Virus record (IMG/VR): IMGVR_UViG_3300020474_001461 | Location: 1 to 64,000 of that record | DNA length: 64,000 bases | Direction: 5' to 3' (one strand) | Source of the DNA: a virus | In this document: positions 8,613 through 15,808 of the stretch, in pieces | How the letters are laid out: each line of letters starts with the position of its first letter | How positions within the stretch are numbered: position 1 is the first letter of the stretch | The notes under the pieces: generated by a model | The model's database searches: none | What the model was told of the DNA's origin: nothing | The model's input: only the letters and a program-made list of their open reading frames with translations | Position numbers and translations under genes: made by a program

Positions 8613-9181
8613 TTTTTTCTCAATCTAAACTTAGGATTTAGATATTTATCGTATAATTTATCTAACTGTTGTTCTGATAATCCTAAATCTAATAATCTAA
8701 TTACATCTTTTGAACCAATAGAATCTTCTGTATAAATGTCTTCATACCAAATTAAATGTGTCGTAACTGTCCTTGAGTAAAAGTTTAGTAACCATTTATA
8801 GTTTTCTATAACGTGACTTAAAGATGGTTTTGTGATTTTTTCAGTTGGTTTATATTCATTTATATATCCATATTTAAATGCGTTTTGATGACTAATTACA
8901 GTTTCCCTAAAGTTTCCTCTCATCAATATGATAGTTTTATCAAACTGTCTATAGTTTTCATCAATCCACTCATTTTGAAAGTTTGGACCTGCTAATGTTT
9001 TGAATATAACATTCTCACCAATCTCATCACCTTTTTGAAATGGTGGGTTTGTTTTGTAGTAACTTTTCCATAATGACCGATTAAATGGTTCTATAATCAT
9101 TTTATGATTCATAACATCTGAAAGTCCGTAATGAAGTGATGTACTACCACATCTTCCGTGTCCTAATAATAATATTTTCAT
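8597..9181 (-). CDS. sulfotransferase-like P-loop protein
   Basis: A 194-residue protein with a PAPS-type 5'-phosphosulfate loop at the start (LLLGHGRCGSTSLHYGL, residues 4-20). A 3'-phosphate-binding segment reads TIILMRGNFRETVISHQ (about residues 83-99). Sulfotransferases move sulfate from PAPS to hydroxyls of glycans or small molecules. The neighbours are a PhyH-type oxygenase and a GT32-like transferase, so a carbohydrate acceptor is plausible. No PAPS synthesis gene is seen, so the host's would be needed. Confidence 0.7.
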   Translation of the reverse strand: MKILLLGHGRCGSTSLHYGLSDVMNHKMIIEPFNRSLWKSYYKTNPPFQKGDEIGENVIFKTLAGPNFQNEWIDENYRQFDKTIILMRGNFRETVISHQNAFKYGYINEYKPTEKITKPSLSHVIENYKWLLNFYSRTVTTHLIWYEDIYTEDSIGSKDVIRLLDLGLSEQQLDKLYDKYLNPKFRLRKKLTQI

Positions 9182-9870
9182 CCTACTGTATTTCTATCAC
9201 ACCACGGTTCATCTGTAACAAATGGTCCTACTTCTGATGTTGGAATGTATTCCCATGCTAAACTAAATCTTGTTCTATCAGATATATTTGGATAACAACC
9301 GTGAACTAAATTTATATCAAAGAAAGTTGCATATGGTGCAGGTCTTTCTAAATCTATTATGTTGAATGATTCTAAATTAGACTCATTAATCCACCTAATC
9401 CAAGGGTCAACTTCACTGACTACGTCATGTGGTATAATCCCGTATTTATGTGAGTTCTCTACAAGTCTCAAACATCCATTTTCTTTTGATGTATCTTCTA
9501 AGTATATTGCACAACTAACAATCTTACTACTATCACCTTTGAAATAATAATTGTCTTGGTGCATAAATGTTGACATTCCAACTTTTGGTTTCATTGGAAA
9601 GAATTTACTGATATATACGTCAACAGTATCTTCAGTATTTAATATCTCTTTTGCTTTTTTGACTAAGGTTGGGTGTGATGCTATTTCTAAAAACTTTGGT
9701 TGGTAATTACACGCTCCATTTATTTTGTTAAGGTTGTCTTCACCATTCCACGAAAAGTGTGAGTGTTCTTTACCATGAGTACCTTCATATGTTTCTTTAC
9801 ATACGTTTAAATAGTATTCGTGTTCTTCTTTTGTTAGAAAGTTATCAATAAGTTCGTAACCGTTTCTCAT
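9178..9870 (-). CDS. PhyH-type 2OG-Fe(II) dioxygenase
   Basis: A 230-residue phytanoyl-CoA-dioxygenase-like protein. The iron facial triad is readable: MHQD (His-x-Asp) at about residues 117-120 and VHGCYPN with the distal His near residue 198. RTRFSLAWEY supplies the Arg that binds 2-oxoglutarate. These enzymes hydroxylate small molecules, lipids or modified bases. The ATG at 9870 is preferred over a TTG at 9876 because it gives a TAATG overlap with the upstream gene. It overlaps the sulfotransferase by 4 bp. Confidence 0.8.
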   Translation of the reverse strand: MRNGYELIDNFLTKEEHEYYLNVCKETYEGTHGKEHSHFSWNGEDNLNKINGACNYQPKFLEIASHPTLVKKAKEILNTEDTVDVYISKFFPMKPKVGMSTFMHQDNYYFKGDSSKIVSCAIYLEDTSKENGCLRLVENSHKYGIIPHDVVSEVDPWIRWINESNLESFNIIDLERPAPYATFFDINLVHGCYPNISDRTRFSLAWEYIPTSEVGPFVTDEPWCDRNTVG

Positions 9871-10514
9871 TACCAATTTTCAGGTTTTCTTGCTTCAGGA
9901 TTGTCTGTCCAACTTAATAATCTTGTATCTGTAATATCGTGTAGTATAACTGTTTTTGGACCTATTTTAGAATCATAAAAATATTCGTATGAAAGTAATG
10001 CCACATCAGTATCCATTTGTTCTATGATTTTATCATTAAACATTCTACATCCGTTTGCCCAATAAATATCATTGTAAGTTGTTAAACACTCATTCACCAT
10101 TCTTGAGTTTGGTGCTGCTATGTAAACTGTACAATCTATTAGAGTATTATTTTCCTGAGATGGTTTCATTCCTGAAACAAAAGTATGTTGTGGATTCAAT
10201 CTATCTAAAACTGTATTAAAAGACTTAATGGGTTTTGCATCAACATCAACGTAAATTCCACCATGGTCTCTAAGTAGTAAAAGTCTAATCCTATCACAAA
10301 TAAATGCCCATTTATATAATTCAGGTTCTTTTGTGTAGTTCTGAAGAAATTTGTCGTCTTTGTATTTCTCTTCAAATACTTCATTACCCCAAAGATGGTG
10401 TTCATAATCAGGGTGTAATTTTTTCATTTCCTCAACGAACCTTTTACAGTGTTCAGGCATTTCATTATCACCCAACCACAATTGATGGATGATTTTAGGA
10501 ATTTTTATGTCCAT
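9870..10514 (-). CDS. GT32-like glycosyltransferase (DXD sugar-binding)
   Basis: A 214-residue glycosyltransferase of the Gly_transf_sug/OCH1-like (GT32) type. It starts IPKIIHQLWLGDNEMPE and carries DRIRLLLLRDHGGIYVDVDA (about residues 74-93), whose DVDA is the metal- and sugar-nucleotide-binding DXD motif. Members transfer hexoses in capsule and mannan synthesis. With the following oxygenase and sulfotransferase it forms a small glycan-modifying operon separate from the main cassette at 24-40 kb. Confidence 0.85.
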   Translation of the reverse strand: MDIKIPKIIHQLWLGDNEMPEHCKRFVEEMKKLHPDYEHHLWGNEVFEEKYKDDKFLQNYTKEPELYKWAFICDRIRLLLLRDHGGIYVDVDAKPIKSFNTVLDRLNPQHTFVSGMKPSQENNTLIDCTVYIAAPNSRMVNECLTTYNDIYWANGCRMFNDKIIEQMDTDVALLSYEYFYDSKIGPKTVILHDITDTRLLSWTDNPEARKPENW

Positions 10515-10557
10515 ATGTAACTTTCTTTATTTTATATAAATATAATTTTAAATTTAA

Positions 10558-10764
10558 TCAAATTGATAAGTGACCCATTTTTTCGTGTAACCTTTTCATA
10601 TGTTTACACGGTGAGTAAGGTCGGAACTGTCGTGCCATACATTCACAATCTGATATGTGATAATCTATAACGGTTACATTGTAATAAGACAACTTACCTG
10701 TCTTCTTATTACGACTTCCCATTTCTCTATATTGCCATTTGTTTAACATGGACAAAATATCCAT
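10558..10764 (-). CDS. SWIM zinc-finger protein (68 aa)
   Basis: A single SWIM-type zinc finger, CxC-x10-CxH, formed by Cys40, Cys42, Cys53 and His55 (DCECMARQFRPYSPCKH). SWIM domains bind DNA or proteins in SWI2/SNF2, MuDR and bacterial helicase contexts. Stand-alone versions of this size occur in phages with unknown role. The N-terminal 30 residues are basic. It overlaps the upstream membrane peptide by 22 bp. Confidence 0.65.
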   Translation of the reverse strand: MDILSMLNKWQYREMGSRNKKTGKLSYYNVTVIDYHISDCECMARQFRPYSPCKHMKRLHEKMGHLSI

Positions 10765-10883
10765 AGTGAAACATATAGTAATCCAAAAACCCCACCTATA
10801 AACAAAGTAGACAAAATAGCGTCTATTGGGTTTTCAATTATACTTTTTACTGCGTCTCGATTAAATTCGTACCAATCTTTCAT
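10743..10883 (-). CDS. small membrane protein (46 aa)
   Basis: A short frame, MKDWYEFNRDAVKSIIENPI, followed by one hydrophobic segment (ILSTLFIGGVFGLLYVSLWI) and a CPC end. It fills the gap between the LPD29-like and SWIM genes. The start is 5 bp from the LPD29 stop. Single-pass, probably N-in; function unknown. Confidence 0.55.
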   Translation of the reverse strand: MKDWYEFNRDAVKSIIENPIDAILSTLFIGGVFGLLYVSLWIFCPC

Positions 10884-10888
10884 AATTT

Positions 10889-11500
10889 TTATTTGTTAGT
10901 TAAATGACCTAATGGATTCAATACGTTACATATATTTTCGTATTCTTTATCGGTCATATAAGTTTTATTTTTAAGTAGGAACTCTGTTTTGGTTTTATAA
11001 TGGTCTTTCATTTCGTTCCACTGATTCATCCAATACTCAACTGTACCCCACTTTGGTTTATTATTTACAAAGACATAAGAAGGGAAATACTTCATTGGAG
11101 TACCATTGTCAGTGGTTGGTGAATCCTCTCTATATTCGTAGATATCTTCCATACCATTGAAACTACCACCTTTGAACAACTGAGAGAAGTTCTCTATTTG
11201 TTCGTAAATATCTTTATCTACTGATGAACCATCTTGGTTAGAAACATAGATATCACAAGAAGAACCACCACTATATACTTGAGAAGTTCCCCATACATTC
11301 AACAGGGGAAAGTTTTTCTTAACATATTGTTTGATTAGTGAAGAACAATGCTTTGCTCTCATTTGGATATAGGTTTCATCTTCCCATTGGGTTGAACCTT
11401 TTAGTACTAATGCTGATTTCGGTAATTCGTAGATATCACCATTAATTGTTAACTTGATTTTTTTACTCATATTTTTTAATTTTAAACTCTTATTACTCAT
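10889..11500 (-). CDS. LPD29-like polyvalent protein domain
   Basis: A 203-residue protein resembling the large-polyvalent-protein-associated domain 29. A basic helix (LIKQYVKKNFPLLNV) is followed by YSGGSSCDIYVSNQDG (about residues 77-92), matching the family's FPGxKFSV...GGSSIxVxWTDGP. Function of the domain is unknown, but it occurs in phage and plasmid proteins that enter cells with DNA. An ATG at 11470 (MSKKIKL) is an alternative start. The first ATG at 11500 lies only a few bases after the predicted transcription start. Confidence 0.55.
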   Translation of the reverse strand: MSNKSLKLKNMSKKIKLTINGDIYELPKSALVLKGSTQWEDETYIQMRAKHCSSLIKQYVKKNFPLLNVWGTSQVYSGGSSCDIYVSNQDGSSVDKDIYEQIENFSQLFKGGSFNGMEDIYEYREDSPTTDNGTPMKYFPSYVFVNNKPKWGTVEYWMNQWNEMKDHYKTKTEFLLKNKTYMTDKEYENICNVLNPLGHLTNK

Positions 11501-11512
11501 TCTTACACTACT

Positions 11513-11575
11513 AATATAGTAACTTTTATTGACAATTCCAAATTTTTAATGTTAAATAATTGTTAAATTTTGTTA
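11513..11575 (-). promoter_or_regulatory. promoter with three upstream TTAACA boxes
   Basis: TTTGGA at 11537-11542, 18-bp spacer, TATATT (then AGTAG) at 11513-11518, minus strand. Upstream are three TTAACA copies spaced 11 and 10 bp apart, the closest 7 bp from the -35. The distal boxes overlap the 3' end of the upstream metalloprotease gene. Drives the LPD29-like gene. Confidence 0.7.
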
Positions 11576-11943
11576 ACATAATAAGTTAGTAATGACTCTT
11601 CTTTAACCTTATTATATTCGTTAGCGTCCACTTTTATTCCAAGTTTATTTGCAATATCCAATCCTTTGTCCCATGCATTGACCTCATTTATGAATTTATA
11701 CATATTAAACTTTTTTGGAGATTTATCCTCATCAACTTGTTTAAAATAGTTTTCATATTTATTTTGATAAGCATGTCCGACTTCGTGTAATAACGTATAA
11801 AGACCGTTCTTTTTCAGATTATGATTATGGTGAATAAAAATAGTTTTGTTCTTATGTCCCATAAAGGCGGTTATCTGACCCATTTTAACATCTATTCCTA
11901 AATCGTCCTTGACGTAGTTAGAAACCTTTTGAAAGTCTGTCAC
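11563..11943 (-). CDS. zincin-like metalloprotease (HEVGH)
   Basis: A 126-residue protein with a zinc-binding HEVGH helix at residues 53-57 (LLHEVGHAYQ) after a short beta region (KTIFIHHNH). The downstream acidic helix could give the third ligand. The compact fold suggests a minimal metallopeptidase or SprT-like protein. It overlaps a second HExxH gene by 1 bp. Target unknown. Confidence 0.6.
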   Translation of the reverse strand: MTDFQKVSNYVKDDLGIDVKMGQITAFMGHKNKTIFIHHNHNLKKNGLYTLLHEVGHAYQNKYENYFKQVDEDKSPKKFNMYKFINEVNAWDKGLDIANKLGIKVDANEYNKVKEESLLTYYVNKI

Positions 11944-12329
11944 TATATAAACTTTATGTAATCTTTTTCGTAACTTATTGCTTCTTTTTCATATGGGTGA
12001 GTTACATAATCATGTCCCATATTGTAATATCTTTTGAACCAAATCGGTGATTGTAAGTAGTGAATGTATTCGTGAATCAAAGTCTGAATAACCATCTTCT
12101 TACTTTTCATATTAGGATAGTAGACAGTAATCTCATTCATATCACTACAATACTCAGCGTGACATCCACTTTCCTCACCATCGGAACCCTCTTCACCACT
12201 ATACTTTTCGTAAATGTTTTTGTGTAACTCAACATAAGGAGTACACTCTTGGAACTTTGAGAATCCGTAATGTTTTTCTATCTTCGGAAGAACCTCATTA
12301 ATTATTTTTTCAACATTTTCTTTTATCAT
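11943..12329 (-). CDS. second zincin-like metalloprotease (HEYIH)
   Basis: A 128-residue protein with LIHEYIHYLQS giving HEYIH at residues 86-90. A downstream HDYVTHPYEKEAISYE offers His or Glu as third zinc ligand. The CHAEYC pair around residues 56-61 could be structural. It is coupled (TAATG) to the other HExxH gene, so the two may act on one target or form a heterodimer. It starts 15 nt after the predicted start of the 12351 promoter, with AAGAG as ribosome binding site. Confidence 0.6.
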   Translation of the reverse strand: MIKENVEKIINEVLPKIEKHYGFSKFQECTPYVELHKNIYEKYSGEEGSDGEESGCHAEYCSDMNEITVYYPNMKSKKMVIQTLIHEYIHYLQSPIWFKRYYNMGHDYVTHPYEKEAISYEKDYIKFI

Positions 12330-12350
12330 ATCTCTTAATCTTACACTACT

Positions 12351-12405
12351 AATATCGTGAATATTTTTAACAATTCCAAATTTCTAATGTTAAATTTATG
12401 TTAAA
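12351..12405 (-). promoter_or_regulatory. promoter with two upstream TTAACA boxes (metalloprotease pair)
   Basis: TTTGGA at 12375-12380, 18-bp spacer, GATATT (then AGTAG) at 12351-12356 on the minus strand. Two TTAACA boxes 11 bp apart lie 7 bp upstream of the -35. It should drive the two HExxH genes, with a leader of about 14 nt. Confidence 0.7.
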
Positions 12406-12593
12406 TTTTTACTCATCATAATCTTGTCAGCGGTACTCATATAATCCTCTTTCTTCCAAAAGGGTTCTAACCACACAGGATTTGTAACCATTTCTAAGTT
12501 ACACCATTTTTTTAAGTTATCACTAAGTTCGTGGTAGTGAACATCAAACTCTGAAAGAGCTATTTTATCTATTGTTGTGTTTAAATTATTCAT
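12396..12593 (-). CDS. hypothetical 65-aa protein behind a structured leader
   Basis: Not recognised. MNNLNTTIDKIALSEF is followed by a His/Trp-containing middle (HYHELSDNLKKWCNL) and a basic end (MSTADKIMMSKNLT). Hydrophilic, with no membrane segment. It is the only gene after the promoter at 12742 and its roughly 140-nt leader before another promoter (12351) begins, so it seems to be a separately controlled monocistronic unit. Confidence 0.55.
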   Translation of the reverse strand: MNNLNTTIDKIALSEFDVHYHELSDNLKKWCNLEMVTNPVWLEPFWKKEDYMSTADKIMMSKNLT

Positions 12594-12735
12594 TTTTTAT
12601 TTATTTTTTTGTTACCCAATCGTATCCGTTAAGAAATTATCTATATTCCGTCATTGGGTTTGGATATCCTTTTTCGTTTCTTAGGGGAATTAGCCCTCAC
12701 TACTTCGGACCTTCGTCCATCTCTCAAAGAACTAC
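12594..12735 (-). ncRNA. candidate structured leader RNA, glnA/Downstream-peptide-like
   Basis: Between the predicted transcription start (about 12735) and the ATG at 12593 lie about 140 nt that are less AT-rich than other gaps and do not encode a minus-strand protein. In RNA order: GTTCTT pairs with AAGAAAC; inside it are a GGAC-GAAG-GTCC hairpin, the single strand GAAGTAG, and an AGGG/CCCT hairpin. A later 7-bp stem, ACCCAAT with ATTGGGT, encloses about 32 nt (12614-12659). The order hairpin, GAAGTAG, hairpin inside a closing stem recalls the glutamine-binding glnA and Downstream-peptide RNAs, which often precede small ORFs in marine phages. This is by eye only. Confidence 0.35.
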
Positions 12736-12741
12736 AGTACT

Positions 12742-12804
12742 AATGTACGGATAATAAATGAGAAATCCAAATAAAATATGTTAAAATATGTTAAAATATG
12801 TTAA
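12742..12804 (-). promoter_or_regulatory. promoter with three tandem TTAACA boxes (structured leader)
   Basis: TTTGGA at 12766-12771, 18-bp spacer, TACATT (then AGTAC) at 12742-12747 on the minus strand. The next bases upstream are three exact 10-bp repeats, each containing TTAACA (12779-12784, 12789-12794, 12799-12804). The last overlaps the stop codon of the sulfotransferase gene. The 7-bp gap between nearest box and -35 equals that at the other box-bearing promoters. Confidence 0.7.
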
Positions 12805-12808
12805 ATTT
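12772..12808. repeat. 10-bp tandem repeat (ttaaaatatg, three copies)
   Basis: Three perfect head-to-tail copies of a 10-bp unit lie just upstream of the promoter at 12742. Each carries one TTAACA box when read on the minus strand, one helical turn apart. It is therefore better read as a binding-site array than as a microsatellite. Confidence 0.8.
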
Positions 12809-13445
12809 TTCTTTGTTTAAATAGTGGATTTTCCATATCACGTTGCTCCCATCGTCTGTGAGTATCGTCTTTTCCATATCCAAATTTTATGTAATCATTA
12901 AAGAATCTATCATAACATATTTGTCGAAGATGTTCTTCACTAAATGATATAGGTGGAAGGTCTGTTTTTCCTATACAAGGTACTTCTATATTGTCGGGTA
13001 TAAATGATAAATGTTTTAAAGACGCTTCTATATTTTCTGCTCTGATAACGAAGTCTATCTGTTTTGATGTATTATTTACTAAATCCCAAAGATTCCAACC
13101 ATTAATCCAATCTTCTGTCATAGATTGTAGACATTCTATTGGTCCATTTGATGGGTCAATCATTTCGTGTTGTTCACCACTATATCCATATTTCCAATAA
13201 CTCAACCATCTATAATATGGGTGTCTAATACTTGCTATATGAATGTAATCATCACCCGCTTCTTCAGGCCAATTGTTTACATGGGTAAAATCAGATGGAT
13301 GTTCTTTACTTGGCCAATCAGGATTCAAATCACAATATTTTATAAAAATATCTCTAACAGACCGTGATGCGACTTTTGCAGGTGCTGTCCAAACGAACTT
13401 GTGTTTGTGACTTATATTTGCACCTCTTTTAAGTTCATTTATCAT
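12801..13445 (-). CDS. sulfotransferase-like protein (Sulfotransfer_2 type)
   Basis: A 214-residue protein. The 5'-phosphosulfate loop is FVWTAPAKVASRSVRDIF (about residues 17-34), as in carbohydrate sulfotransferases (T-x-P-K-x-x-x-S). The 3'-phosphate site is IASIRHPYYRWLSYW (about 69-83). This is the second PAPS-type enzyme in 5 kb and belongs to a different subfamily from the one at 8597. It overlaps an upstream 2OG oxygenase by 4 bp. A glycan acceptor is likely but unproven. Confidence 0.75.
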   Translation of the reverse strand: MINELKRGANISHKHKFVWTAPAKVASRSVRDIFIKYCDLNPDWPSKEHPSDFTHVNNWPEEAGDDYIHIASIRHPYYRWLSYWKYGYSGEQHEMIDPSNGPIECLQSMTEDWINGWNLWDLVNNTSKQIDFVIRAENIEASLKHLSFIPDNIEVPCIGKTDLPPISFSEEHLRQICYDRFFNDYIKFGYGKDDTHRRWEQRDMENPLFKQRKI

Positions 13446-13963
13446 AAACTAATATGTTCACCTGTTAACCATGATACAAAAGAATATCTTGTACCTGATG
13501 TAACATCTTGTATCTCGTGTTTTAACTCTGAATCAAATATAACAACGTTTCCTCTTGTTTCATCAACAGTTGTTACTTCTGTACCACTGTAAATCTTAAA
13601 TGCACCACCTTCGTAGTCACTTGGGTTTGAAAGTTGTATAGTTAATGTTTTAAGTCTTTCTGTAAATAATCTTTTATTTTTGTCAGTATGTTTTCTAAAA
13701 TACTCACCTGTTTGATATCTTTGAACTCTACCCATAGTTATTAGGTCTGATATATTCCATTTACCAATTTTGTTAATTAACATAGTTTTTACTGAATCAG
13801 AAAGTGTATATATTCCCTCGTAACTATTTCTAAAATCATAATTTTGTTCAGAATACTTGTCTTTTGAATATGCAGTTAGACTTCTTGTCCATTCAGAAAC
13901 TTCATTTATTAAAGTATCACATTCACTATCGGTAAATAAAACTTCTTGAACTATTTTTTCCAT
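13442..13963 (-). CDS. 2OG-Fe(II) oxygenase (prolyl-hydroxylase-like)
   Basis: A 173-residue double-stranded beta-helix enzyme of the P4H/PKHD type. It shows YFRKHTDKN (His-x-Asp) at about residues 84-92 and LKHEIQDVTSGTRYSFVSW at about 149-167, giving the distal His and the 2-oxoglutarate-binding Arg. Such proteins are common in T4-like marine phages, and their substrates are mostly unknown. The start overlaps the upstream oxygenase stop by 1 bp. Confidence 0.85.
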   Translation of the reverse strand: MEKIVQEVLFTDSECDTLINEVSEWTRSLTAYSKDKYSEQNYDFRNSYEGIYTLSDSVKTMLINKIGKWNISDLITMGRVQRYQTGEYFRKHTDKNKRLFTERLKTLTIQLSNPSDYEGGAFKIYSGTEVTTVDETRGNVVIFDSELKHEIQDVTSGTRYSFVSWLTGEHISL

Positions 13964-14547
13964 TATTTCTCCGTGTTAAAAAAGAATGTTTGAAACAATC
14001 TACCATTATATTTGTCTTGACCAAAGTAATCTAATGATTGATGGAAAAAATCACCTCTATAGATTATCAGTCTATTATATATATTTGCAAATCTATCTAC
14101 TAACTCCCATTTGGTATAATCTTGTGCGTCTTTATATATTTCACCGAGTAATTCTTTATCTGTTTCACCATTTTCTAACTTGGGACATTCTATCAATCCT
14201 GTAGATTTATGTTTAAAAATACCTGTTCCTGAACTGAGTGGTGCGTTTGGTGTTAAAAAACAAACACCTGCCCATCTTGTTGTTTGGTCACAATGAATCC
14301 AACTTCTATCTCTTGATGTTGTAAACTGATATGCTCCTGTATACTCTTCACTACCCCAATATACGATATCACCCCAATGTGGTGATATTACACCATTGAT
14401 TACTTCTTTTATGGAATCGTTTAGGAATGATTTAGTTCGGGGGCCTGGATAATTACCTGTAACATTGAAATCTTGTTCTAATGCAAACTGTCTTACTTCA
14501 TCGACATTACTATAGAACTCATCTATGATAAATGCGTTTAGTCTCAT
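13963..14547 (-). CDS. DUF6445-like 2OG-Fe(II) oxygenase
   Basis: A 194-residue protein with the layout of the DUF6445 family. SWIHCDQTTRWAGVCFL supplies His-x-Asp around residue 83. A conserved GTGIFKHKSTG loop follows, then IYRGDFFHQSLDYFG (distal His) and NGRLFQTFFF (Arg for 2-oxoglutarate). The family is predicted to hydroxylate, target unknown. It is coupled to another oxygenase and a sulfotransferase, so the three may modify one substrate in sequence. Confidence 0.75.
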   Translation of the reverse strand: MRLNAFIIDEFYSNVDEVRQFALEQDFNVTGNYPGPRTKSFLNDSIKEVINGVISPHWGDIVYWGSEEYTGAYQFTTSRDRSWIHCDQTTRWAGVCFLTPNAPLSSGTGIFKHKSTGLIECPKLENGETDKELLGEIYKDAQDYTKWELVDRFANIYNRLIIYRGDFFHQSLDYFGQDKYNGRLFQTFFFNTEK

Positions 14548-14563
14548 AACTTCTTTCTTAATA

Positions 14564-14707
14564 TTAAATCGTTCTAAATCTTCTCGATGAATTCCAATAA
14601 ATTCTTGGAGTTGCTCCTAAGAACTTTTTTCTACTAACTCTGTCATTGAATTCGTTACGGGTTTGATTTAGTTGTGTATTTCCGTTTTGTTGTTCTTGAT
14701 TAATCAT
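14564..14707 (-). CDS. small basic protein (47 aa)
   Basis: A 47-codon frame fills the gap between the oxygenase and the kinase genes: MINQEQQNGNTQLNQ then a basic half (FNDRVSRKKFLGATPRIYW, SRRFRTI). It starts 7 bp after the kinase stop. The polar start and Arg-rich end suggest nucleic-acid or virion binding. No family known. Confidence 0.55.
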   Translation of the reverse strand: MINQEQQNGNTQLNQTRNEFNDRVSRKKFLGATPRIYWNSSRRFRTI

Positions 14708-14714
14708 TACTTTT

Positions 14715-15629
14715 TTACATATATTGTGTTATAGCATCAGGAGCGTTATTCTTTATCCAATTATAAAGTTTATTTTTCCAAATCTTTTCAGGTAATATAC
14801 TACCACCTTCTTTCTTTACAGGTAAAGATAAAAATCCTTTTGCGATTCCATCAACTTCATTTCCATCTGCGTCTTTATATTTTATTGTATGTTCAGGGTT
14901 GTTAAGAATCACATCTACTCTACCATTTAAACCTTTTGGCATCGCCTTTGTTACAAGACCCCAAACAGTATTTGATGCACCTTCGTGAGTTTTTAGTAAA
15001 GTATCTTCAGGTACCATTCTCTCTCTTGTCTTGTTGTTTTCCATTGCAGTTACAAAGTTAGTAAGAACCCATGTTAAATGGATATTTTCAGATTTGTATC
15101 CTGCTTTTTCTAACTTAGGAATTACACCTGAAATATCCGTAACTTTTTTCGCTGTAATATCAAACATAATGTTAGGAAGTGTCTCAGGGTTATTTTTACC
15201 TACCAATAGTGTTTCTAATGAACTATCTTTAATACCCATTGCTTTTACTAACATATGTAATGCTGTAACGTGATTAGGTTGTTTTAGGTTTAAATTTCTT
15301 AGTTGGAATCCCTGTGCTTGTATACTTCTAATGTTTTCTATTTCACTTGCTGGTATATTTTTACTATACTTTTTTAAGATTCCGTCTATATCAAGTTTAC
15401 CTAATCTATTTAGAATCTGTAATTGTTTTTTCATTTTATCGACATCACGAACCTTGAACATTTCTCTGTCTAAAAAGTGTTTTGATGCGAATCCTTTACC
15501 TGAACCTGCTCCACCTGCTAAAAAAACTACCTGACCGTATGGTTTTCTGTTATTGTAAACCATTAACTTTTCGTCAAGTTGTTCTTCGTTAATTACTTCT
15601 AATATGAAATCTTTTATATTCCAACTCAT
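14715..15629 (-). CDS. P-loop kinase, zeta-toxin-like
   Basis: A 304-residue protein with a Walker A motif, FLAGGAGSGKGFASKHF (about residues 35-51), typical of zeta-toxin/AAA kinases that phosphorylate small molecules or proteins. An RERMVPEDTLLKTHE segment near residue 200 may form the lid or substrate site. The N-terminus, MSWNIKDFILEVINE, ends in I-N-E and resembles T4 internal-protein capsid-targeting peptides that are cut after (L/I)-x-E. It overlaps the 60-residue gene upstream by 4 bp. Possible role: a virion-packaged kinase injected with DNA. Confidence 0.65.
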   Translation of the reverse strand: MSWNIKDFILEVINEEQLDEKLMVYNNRKPYGQVVFLAGGAGSGKGFASKHFLDREMFKVRDVDKMKKQLQILNRLGKLDIDGILKKYSKNIPASEIENIRSIQAQGFQLRNLNLKQPNHVTALHMLVKAMGIKDSSLETLLVGKNNPETLPNIMFDITAKKVTDISGVIPKLEKAGYKSENIHLTWVLTNFVTAMENNKTRERMVPEDTLLKTHEGASNTVWGLVTKAMPKGLNGRVDVILNNPEHTIKYKDADGNEVDGIAKGFLSLPVKKEGGSILPEKIWKNKLYNWIKNNAPDAITQYM

Positions 15630-15808
15630 TTCTTAACTCCGTTGTACGGAAACATCCTATTTAACTTTTCACGTCTCTTGTCACACCCGCAATCATCTGC
15701 TCCTGCGACCTCTGCGATTTTCTCAGCCAACTTATCTAATTTTGTTGCTGATGTGATTTTTGCTATGGTATCACCTAAACCTTTTGATGGTATGTTAGTT
15801 TTCTTCAT
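15626..15808 (-). CDS. small conserved phage protein with Cys pair (60 aa)
   Basis: It contains KGLGDTIAKITSATKLDKLAEKI followed by GADDCGCDKRREKLNRMF. As far as I know, the combination of a KGLGDTIAKIT helix, a DCGCD pair and an RREKLN end recurs in marine tailed phages and contigs, often near virion genes. The CxC pair could bind metal. Function unknown. Confidence 0.6.
   Translation of the reverse strand: MKKTNIPSKGLGDTIAKITSATKLDKLAEKIAEVAGADDCGCDKRREKLNRMFPYNGVKK

Noticed and set aside
10539-10568. TATATT with 18-bp spacer before the GT32-like gene
   Set aside because: The -35 would be TATCAA, sharing too little with TTTGGA to be called.
12572-12754. A 60-codon plus-strand frame through the leader region
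   Set aside because: It would be the only plus-strand gene in 64 kb, lacks a ribosome binding site and crosses the promoter and hairpins that explain the region better.
12772-12808. Three 10-bp repeats as a possible CRISPR or microsatellite
   Set aside because: Units are too short, have no spacers, and align with the TTAACA boxes of other promoters.
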